The notes below the pieces were generated by a model. That model did not search any database. It was not told where the DNA came from and saw nothing but the letters and a program-made list of their open reading frames with translations. From Hyphomicrobiales bacterium (GTDB lineage: Bacteria; Pseudomonadota; Alphaproteobacteria; Rhizobiales; Beijerinckiaceae): 64,000 nt of DNA. Position 1 is the first letter of the stretch; the number at the start of each line of letters is the position of its first letter. Of the stretch, positions 58,843-64,000 are shown in pieces. Made by a program: the position numbers and the translations under genes. The DNA lies in contig UCBZ01000010.1 in the NCBI GenBank assembly GCA_900470775.1, forward strand, positions 255,336 through 319,335, in the 5' to 3' direction.

Positions 58843-58949
58843 AGCCCTCATCCTGAGGAGCCGCGAAGCGGCGTCTCGAAGGATGCCCCAGAGCGCACTG
58901 GACCATCCTTCGAGACGCGGGCTCGCGCCCGCTCCTCAGGATGAGGGCT
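58843..58949. repeat. Long inverted repeat, family 1
   Basis: About 107 bp with ends AGCCCTCATCCTGAGGAGC and GCTCCTCAGGATGAGGGCT; inner GTCTCGAAGGATG pairs with CATCCTTCGAGAC. Between the amidase and nitrile hydratase genes, so it may affect their joint transcription. Confidence 0.9.
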
Positions 58950-58995
58950 GAGTTTCAAGAGCTGAGTTTCAAGAGAAGTCCGCAGGGAGCCCATC

Positions 58996-59625
58996 ATGAG
59001 CGGCCACCACCACCACGACCACGACCATCATCACGACAATCACTTCACGCCGATCGAGGCGCGGGTGAAGGCGCTGGAATCGCTGCTGGTCGCGAAGGGC
59101 TATGTCGATCCGGCAGCCCTCGACGCCATCGTCGAGACCTATGAAACCAAAGTCGGCCCACGCAACGGCGCCCGCGTCGTTGCCAAGGCCTGGACCGACC
59201 CGGCCTTTGCTGAGCGGCTGAAGGCCGACGGTTCGGCTGCCGTCGCCGAGCTCGGCTATGGCGGACGCGGCGGCGAACACATCGTCGCCTGCTTCAATAC
59301 GCCCAACGAACACAACCTGATCGTCTGCACGCTGTGCTCCTGCTATCCGTGGCCGGTGCTCGGCCTGCCGCCGGTCTGGTACAAATCCCCGCCCTATCGC
59401 GCCAAGGCCGTGATCGATCCGCGCGGCACGCTCGCCGATTTCGGCGTGACGCTGCCTGAGGGCCAGCGCATCCGCGTCTGGGATTCGACTGCCGAGACCC
59501 GCTTCATCGTCATTCCGATGCGCCCGGCCGGCACCGAAGGCTGGTCGGAGGAGAAGCTCGCCTCCATCGTCAATCGCGATTCGATGATCGGCACCGGGCT
59601 GCCGCGCGTGGAGGATGCACTGTGA
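58996..59625 (+). CDS. nthA: Nitrile hydratase subunit alpha (cobalt type)
   Basis: 209 residues. Hydrates nitriles to amides. The metal site is CTLCSC (C111, C114, S115, C116); threonine in the second place marks the cobalt type (iron enzymes have serine), and the cysteines are normally oxidised to sulfinic/sulfenic acids. The N-terminus is a natural histidine run ([16 protein letters not shown]) that may hold metal for loading. First gene of alpha-beta-accessory. The stop overlaps the beta start (GTGA). Confidence 0.97.
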   Translation: MSGHHHHDHDHHHDNHFTPIEARVKALESLLVAKGYVDPAALDAIVETYETKVGPRNGARVVAKAWTDPAFAERLKADGSAAVAELGYGGRGGEHIVACFNTPNEHNLIVCTLCSCYPWPVLGLPPVWYKSPPYRAKAVIDPRGTLADFGVTLPEGQRIRVWDSTAETRFIVIPMRPAGTEGWSEEKLASIVNRDSMIGTGLPRVEDAL

Positions 59626-60281
59626 ACGGCGGGCAGGATCTTGGCGGGCAGATGGGCTTCGGCCCCGTCAGGCCCGAACCCGACGAGCCGATCTTCCATG
59701 CCGAATGGGAAAAGCGCGTGCTGGCGCTGAGCGTCGCCGCCGGCGCGATGGGGCAATGGACCATTGACGAGAGCCGGCACGCCCGCGAAAGCATCCCGCC
59801 GGCCGACTACCTGTCGTTTTCCTACTACCAGATCTGGCTGGCCGGCCTGAGCAATCTGCTCGTGACCCATGGCTTCGTCACCCCGGACGAACTGGCGCTG
59901 GGCGAGCCCGTCACTGCGCCGCGCCCACCCAAGCGCGTGCTGAAAGGCGCCGATGTTCCCGCCGTGCTGCGGCGCGGCTTTCCTTTCGAGCGCGAGGCTC
60001 CCGCACCGGCGAAGTTTGCTGTCGGCGACGCGGTCCGCACCATCGTGATGCACCCGACCCACCATACGCGGCTGCCACGCTATGCCCGCGGCAAAAGCGG
60101 CGTGATCGAGCGCGTCACCGGCTGCCATGTCTTCCCAGACACCGGCTCGCAAGGGCTGCCGGAGACAGCGCAATGGCTCTACACCGTCGTCTTCACCGGC
60201 CCCGAACTCTGGGGCCGCGACGCCGACCCGACATCGTCGGTCTCGATCGAGGTCTGGGAGAGCTATCTTGAGCCGGCCTGA
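59622..60281 (+). CDS. nthB: Nitrile hydratase subunit beta
   Basis: 219 residues, starting with GTG over the alpha stop. Forms the alpha-beta dimer; its arginines help bind the oxidised cysteines of alpha. Starts [20 protein letters not shown], then the helical part [20 protein letters not shown]; the C-terminal SH3-like barrel shows [20 protein letters not shown]. Its end overlaps the accessory gene start. Confidence 0.96.
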   Translation: MNGGQDLGGQMGFGPVRPEPDEPIFHAEWEKRVLALSVAAGAMGQWTIDESRHARESIPPADYLSFSYYQIWLAGLSNLLVTHGFVTPDELALGEPVTAPRPPKRVLKGADVPAVLRRGFPFEREAPAPAKFAVGDAVRTIVMHPTHHTRLPRYARGKSGVIERVTGCHVFPDTGSQGLPETAQWLYTVVFTGPELWGRDADPTSSVSIEVWESYLEPA

Positions 60282-60648
60282 TGCCGCCATCGCGCTGGCC
60301 GCCGACACGCCGATCCCGCGCGATGCGGAGGGGCCGATCTTCGCCGAACCCTGGCAGGCGATGGTCTTCGCGCTGGTGGTGGAGCTTCAGAATCGCGGCG
60401 TGTTCACCGCGGATGAATGGGCCCAGGCGCTCGGCGCCGAGATCCGCGAGGCGGTCGCCCATGGCGGCTGCCGCGACGGCTCGGATTATTACGAGCGCTG
60501 GTGCGAGGCGCTCGAGCACCTGCTCATCGCCAAGGGCCTCGCCTCGCATGACGGCGTCGATGCGCTGGCGGCCTCATGGGCACGCGCGGCCGAGGCGACG
60601 CCGCATGGCCAGCCGATCCTGATCGAGAACGACCCGCTGAAAAGCTGA
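60268..60648 (+). CDS. Nitrile hydratase accessory protein (activator)
   Basis: 126 residues. The best start is TTG 60268, giving [20 protein letters not shown]; it overlaps the beta stop by 14 bp with GGGAG nearby. Related to the N-terminal half of the beta subunit: EGPIFAEPWQAMVFALVVEL, GVFTADEWAQALGAEI and DYYERWCEALEHLLIAKGL. In cobalt-type systems the equivalent small protein forms a complex with alpha and loads cobalt by subunit swapping. The two cysteines (GGCRDG, RWCEA) may take part. No P47K gene is adjacent. Confidence 0.9.
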   Translation: MSRPDAAIALAADTPIPRDAEGPIFAEPWQAMVFALVVELQNRGVFTADEWAQALGAEIREAVAHGGCRDGSDYYERWCEALEHLLIAKGLASHDGVDALAASWARAAEATPHGQPILIENDPLKS

Positions 60649-60679
60649 TCCGACCGGTTCCGGCTGGTCCTGCCTACCG

Positions 60680-61153
60680 CTAACGCCGCTTGATCACCTC
60701 CTTGAGGAAAGCCACGGCCGTGTCGGCGTTGGCCTTTGGACCCTTGAGACCGACAGCGACATAGTCGCTGCCGACGATGGCTCCGGCCTGCCAACCGCCA
60801 CCGTATTTCTGTCCCGCGATCTCCATGACCGGACTGCGAGCGACATAGGCTCTCGCGCCGATATCCGGGACGGCCCGGAATCCCTCGAAGCTTTCAAATC
60901 CCCACCTCTTGAGCTGGAGGGCATTGCCGGCCGGAAGCACGTTGATGTCCAACTTGGAGCCCGCGGCGTCGTCGGACCAGGCACAGCCGATGGCGCCCGG
61001 CATGAAGCTGCTCTCCCCAGCACCAACCGATGCTCCGACATAAGCCGAGGCCTCCTTCTGCGTGAACAGCTTGCAGGCGGGGCTGTCGGCAACCTGCGCC
61101 GCGCAGAGGGAACTCCCTGCTGCGAGCATCACTGGAACGAGCCATAGGCGCAC
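60680..61153 (-). CDS. Exported protein of unknown function
   Basis: 157 residues. Signal peptide MRLWLVPVMLAAGSSLCAAQ. The mature part has DSPACKLFTQKEASAYVGAS, PGAIGCAWSDDAAGSKLDIN (two cysteines likely paired), then a long alpha/beta part ending DTAVAFLKEVIKRR. Resembles DUF3558-like secreted domains in layout (CKLFTQ...EA). Function unknown. Convergent with the nitrile hydratase operon, 31 bp apart. Confidence 0.72.
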   Translation of the reverse strand: MRLWLVPVMLAAGSSLCAAQVADSPACKLFTQKEASAYVGASVGAGESSFMPGAIGCAWSDDAAGSKLDINVLPAGNALQLKRWGFESFEGFRAVPDIGARAYVARSPVMEIAGQKYGGGWQAGAIVGSDYVAVGLKGPKANADTAVAFLKEVIKRR

Positions 61154-61263
61154 GGCGTACCCCTCCCGATCGAAAGACGATCATGCAGGTTAGCGCCCGC
61201 TCCCGGCCTCGTCGTGATGCAAATGAAGGATGGCGCGGGAGATGCCGTCCGGCTCGTGCGGGC

Positions 61264-62235
61264 TCAGGCCACCCCGAGCGAGAGCAGGTCGTGCACATGA
61301 ACGAGCCCGACAGGGCGCGCGTCCGAATCGGCCACGATCAGTGCGGTGATGCGCAGCCGGTTGACCATCTCCAGCGCCTCGCCGGCCAGCGCGTCGGGCG
61401 CGATCCGGCGCGGATTGGGGCTCATCACGTCGCGGGCCCGCTGGGCCGAGCCACCGCCGATCAGCTTGCGACGCAGGTCGCCATCCGTGACCACGCCGGC
61501 GAGCATACCATCGGGATCGATCACGATGGCGCAGCCGAAACCCTTGGCCGAGATCATCGCGATCACGTCCGGCACCGCCGCATCGAGCCCGACCAATGGC
61601 AGCGCCGCATCGCGATGCATGATGCTGGCGACGGTCTTGAGCTGCGCACCGAGCTTGCCGCCGGGGTGGTAGACGAAGAAATCCTGGCGCGAGAAGCCGC
61701 GCGCCTCCAGCAGCGCCACCGCCAGCGCATCGCCGAGCGCCATTTGCATCGTCGTCGAGGTCGTCGGCGCCAGCCCGTTCGGGCAGGCCTCCTCCGCCTT
61801 GGGTAAAAGCAGCGTCACATCCGCCTCGCGCCCGAGCGCGCTCTCGGCATTGGCAGTGATCGCGATCAGCCCGACCCGGAAGCGCCTGGTATGGGCGACG
61901 ATCGCCGCAAGCTCGGCCGTCTCGCCCGACCAGGACAGGGCGATGACCACGTCGTCAGGCTGGACCATGCCGAGATCGCCATGGCTAGCCTCGGCGGGGT
62001 GGACGAAATGCGCCGGCGTGCCGGTCGAGGCCAGCGTGGCGGCGATCTTGCGCCCGACATGGCCGGACTTGCCCATGCCGGAGACGACGACGCGCCCGCC
62101 GGCCGCCTGGATCATCGCCACGGCGGCGGCGAAGGGCTCGCCCAGGCCGTCGCCGAGCGCGGCATGGAGCGTGTCGAGGCCGGCGCGCTCGGTCGCGATG
62201 GTGCGGAGCGCCGAGGCGCGGATATCGGCTGTCAT
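61264..62235 (-). CDS. kdsD: D-arabinose-5-phosphate isomerase (KdsD/KpsF type)
   Basis: 323 residues from ATG 62235 (MTADIRASALRTIATERAGL); a longer frame to 62307 is non-conserved. Isomerises ribulose-5-phosphate to arabinose-5-phosphate for Kdo and LPS. SIS domain: VVVSGMGKSGHVGRKIAATL, FVHPAEASHGDLGM, ALSWSGETAEL and LAPTTSTTMQMALGDALAVA. Two CBS domains follow from about 200 on (SIMHRDAALPLVG, DVMSPNPRRIAPDA). Divergent from the outer-membrane protein gene. Confidence 0.95.
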   Translation of the reverse strand: MTADIRASALRTIATERAGLDTLHAALGDGLGEPFAAAVAMIQAAGGRVVVSGMGKSGHVGRKIAATLASTGTPAHFVHPAEASHGDLGMVQPDDVVIALSWSGETAELAAIVAHTRRFRVGLIAITANAESALGREADVTLLLPKAEEACPNGLAPTTSTTMQMALGDALAVALLEARGFSRQDFFVYHPGGKLGAQLKTVASIMHRDAALPLVGLDAAVPDVIAMISAKGFGCAIVIDPDGMLAGVVTDGDLRRKLIGGGSAQRARDVMSPNPRRIAPDALAGEALEMVNRLRITALIVADSDARPVGLVHVHDLLSLGVA

Positions 62236-62414
62236 GGCGGGCGCTCTAGCACAGACGCCGCCGGACTTTCCACCATCGCGGGTCGGCACGCGCATCGAGC
62301 CTCCCACAACCCTCGCTTCATTGACGCGCCGTTAACCGAGTTCGTTCTAACTCCGTTAACCATGCGCGCCATCCCGGGTGCGCCAGAGCTCATGCTTTGG
62401 AGCGACGAAGCCTC

Positions 62415-63944
62415 GTGTCCCGCCGCGCAACCCTGCTCCTGACCGGTGTCGCTGCGGCGAGCCTCGCGCTCGCTGCGACCGCCGTCCTGGCCCAGCAGGC
62501 GCGGCGATCGCCGTTGCGTCCGACGGTTCCAGCCTATGTCGCCCAACAGCCGCCGTCGGAGCAACCGCCCGCTTCCGTGCTCCCGGCCGCCCCGGAGGCG
62601 GTGCCCGATCCGGCGACACCGATTCAAAACCAGCGCTCCACGGTCTCGCGCCGGGCTCCCTCGAACGCCAGCCGTCCGGTGCGTGCGACAGCCGTGCGCG
62701 GCGTCACCCAGCGCGAGGTCCGCGCGCCGCAGGCGACGGTCACCGTTATGCCGCCGGCGCCGCCGCCACCTCTGCCGCAACGCCGCCGGCCTATTCCGGA
62801 CCTGGACCCCTACGCGCCGCTCGGCCTGCGGCTCGGCAGCGTCGTGCTGAAACCTTCGCTCACCAGCGGCATCGGCTACGACAGCAATCCGGAACGCGCC
62901 GCGAGTTCCGCACGCAAGGGCTCGCCTTTCAGCCGGACTGACGGCGAGGTCGAGATCCAGTCGGACTGGAACGTGCATGAGCTCAAGGGCAAGCTGCGCG
63001 GCGGCTACAGCGAGTTCTTCCGCAATCGCGACGCCTCGCGCCCCGATGGCGAGGGCAGCCTCGACCTGCGGCTCGACGCCTCGCGCGACACCCGCATCCT
63101 GCTCGAAACGCGCGCCAAGCTTGATACGCAGCGGCCAGGTTCGCCCGACCTCACCGCCGCCGTCACGGGCCGTCCGCTGGTCTATCAATATGGCGCCTCC
63201 GCCGGCGTCACCCATGACATCAACCGCCTGCAGATGACGCTGCGCGGCTCGGTCGACCGCAGCGACTACGAGGATGGCCAGCTGAGCAATGGCGGCATCG
63301 TCAGCCAGCGCGACCGCAACCAGACGCAATACGGCCTGCGCCTGCGCGCGGCTTACGAAGTCACGCCCGGCTTCAAGCCCTTCGTCCAGGGCGAGGTCGA
63401 CACGCGCGAATTCGACGAGGCGGTCGATTCGAGCGGTTACCGGCGCTCCTCCGACGGCGTCACCGGACGTGTCGGCTCGACCTTCGAGATCAGCCGCCAG
63501 CTCACCGGCGAGATTTCGGGTGGCTACCAGAACCGCAAATACGATGACGGCCGCCTGCGCAACCTGAAGGGCTTCATCGGCGACGCCGCGATCCTGTGGT
63601 CGCCGACGCCGCTGACCACGGTGACGCTGCGCGGCACCTCCGAGCTCGGCGACACCACCATCGCCGGCTCGTCCGGCACCACGGCCAGACGCGTCTCGCT
63701 GGAGGTCGCCCACGCCCTGCGCCGCAACCTGGTCGTCACCGGCCTCGCCAGCTTCGGTCGCACCGAATATGACGGTCAGAGCCTGCGCGAGGACGTCACC
63801 AGCTACGGCGCCCGCGTCGAATACAAGCTGACCCGCACCTTCTCGGTCCGTGCGAGCTTCACCCAGGAGCGCCTGAACTCGACCGCGCAGGGCTCGGATT
63901 ACACCGCCAATATCGCGCAGGTCGGGTTGAGGGTGCAGTTTTAG
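62415..63944 (+). CDS. Outer-membrane beta-barrel protein
   Basis: 509 residues from GTG 62415 (VSRRATLLLTGVAAASLALA, a signal peptide ending near VLAQ); TTG 62397 is also open. After a Pro/Arg-rich segment (about 30-130) comes a barrel domain: LGLRLGSVVLKPSLTSGIGY, then alternating strands with aromatic/charged turns (GGYSEFFRNRDASRPDGEGS, RAAYEVTPGFKPFVQGEVDT). It ends VGLRVQF, the C-terminal phenylalanine expected for the BAM machine. Matches BBP2-like capsule/exopolysaccharide barrel proteins in layout; role unknown. Confidence 0.85.
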   Translation: MSRRATLLLTGVAAASLALAATAVLAQQARRSPLRPTVPAYVAQQPPSEQPPASVLPAAPEAVPDPATPIQNQRSTVSRRAPSNASRPVRATAVRGVTQREVRAPQATVTVMPPAPPPPLPQRRRPIPDLDPYAPLGLRLGSVVLKPSLTSGIGYDSNPERAASSARKGSPFSRTDGEVEIQSDWNVHELKGKLRGGYSEFFRNRDASRPDGEGSLDLRLDASRDTRILLETRAKLDTQRPGSPDLTAAVTGRPLVYQYGASAGVTHDINRLQMTLRGSVDRSDYEDGQLSNGGIVSQRDRNQTQYGLRLRAAYEVTPGFKPFVQGEVDTREFDEAVDSSGYRRSSDGVTGRVGSTFEISRQLTGEISGGYQNRKYDDGRLRNLKGFIGDAAILWSPTPLTTVTLRGTSELGDTTIAGSSGTTARRVSLEVAHALRRNLVVTGLASFGRTEYDGQSLREDVTSYGARVEYKLTRTFSVRASFTQERLNSTAQGSDYTANIAQVGLRVQF

Positions 63945-63952
63945 AGGCGCGA

Positions 63953-64000
63953 ACCACACCTCACCCCTGCCCTCTCCCTACGGATTCCTCTGCGAAAGGG
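63953..64000. repeat. Start of a CTCACCCCTGCCCTCTCCC-type repeat at the window end
   Basis: CCTCACCCCTGCCCTCTCCC and CTCTGCGAAAGGG look like one arm of a common interspersed repeat; the partner lies outside the window. Confidence 0.4.

Noticed and set aside
58996..59043. Engineered His tag on the nitrile hydratase alpha subunit
   Set aside because: The run is mixed [13 protein letters not shown], follows native upstream sequence and continues into the native protein, so it is natural.
62232..63959. A 575-codon minus-strand frame opposite the outer-membrane barrel gene
   Set aside because: No signal peptide or motif; the plus frame has a signal peptide, barrel strands and terminal F.

Overview
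The window looks like a chromosomal segment of an alphaproteobacterium of the order Hyphomicrobiales (Rhizobiales), most like Bosea or a close relative. The evidence is high GC, the gene order secA / parvulin PPIase / argJ / mutT, a cysteine-free L36 (rpmJ), GapR beside a glycerate kinase-DUF1036-pyk run, an sdhCDAB operon, a probable mesaconyl-CoA hydratase (ethylmalonyl-CoA pathway) and many families of interspersed palindromic repeats. The genus is an inference. I saw no rRNA, tRNA, CRISPR array, integrase or transposase.

Layout. 0-16 kb is housekeeping and regulation: GNAT, GST, a LysR/azoreductase divergent pair, gapR, a frameshifted N-formylglutamate amidohydrolase, glycerate kinase, DUF1036, pyk, a lipase-like hydrolase, a TPR protein, rpmJ, obgE, a LysR/DMT-exporter pair and an HxlR/reductase pair. 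16.4-19.8 kb is an accessory patch. It holds one lower-GC gene with a ParB-like N-terminus and a possible HEPN-like C-terminus, a decayed 3' end of an RND pump gene, a PhyH-type oxygenase, a second short copy of the RND 3' tail, and a small exported protein. 19.8-25 kb is a TetR-MFP-RND efflux operon with a perfect 24-bp operator palindrome. 25-32 kb carries a class I amidotransferase, an FAD oxidoreductase, sdhCDAB and the MaoC hydratase. 32-45 kb carries secA, a PPIase, a RelE-type toxin-antitoxin pair, argJ, a DMT exporter, mutT, a YcaQ-like protein and a WD40 protein.

45-49 kb is a zinc-homeostasis cluster: COG0523 GTPase, ZnuA-like binding protein, permease, ATPase and a His-rich 49-residue membrane protein, with two candidate Zur sites. 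49.8-55.5 kb carries a Tat-exported MdoG/OpgG-type glucan protein and a TAXI-TRAP transporter operon with DUF1850. 55.8-60.7 kb carries a gamma-glutamyltransferase-like protein and a nitrile-degradation set: amidase and cobalt-type nitrile hydratase alpha, beta and accessory protein. This set would convert nitrile to amide to acid. The window ends with a KdsD-type isomerase and an outer-membrane beta-barrel protein.

Three palindromic repeat families sit between genes. In two of them the two arms of one element are not the same sequence, so each copy is a paired composite. The best candidates for something undescribed are the solitary ParB-like/HEPN-like gene and the repeatedly rebuilt 3' end of the RND pump gene next to it.
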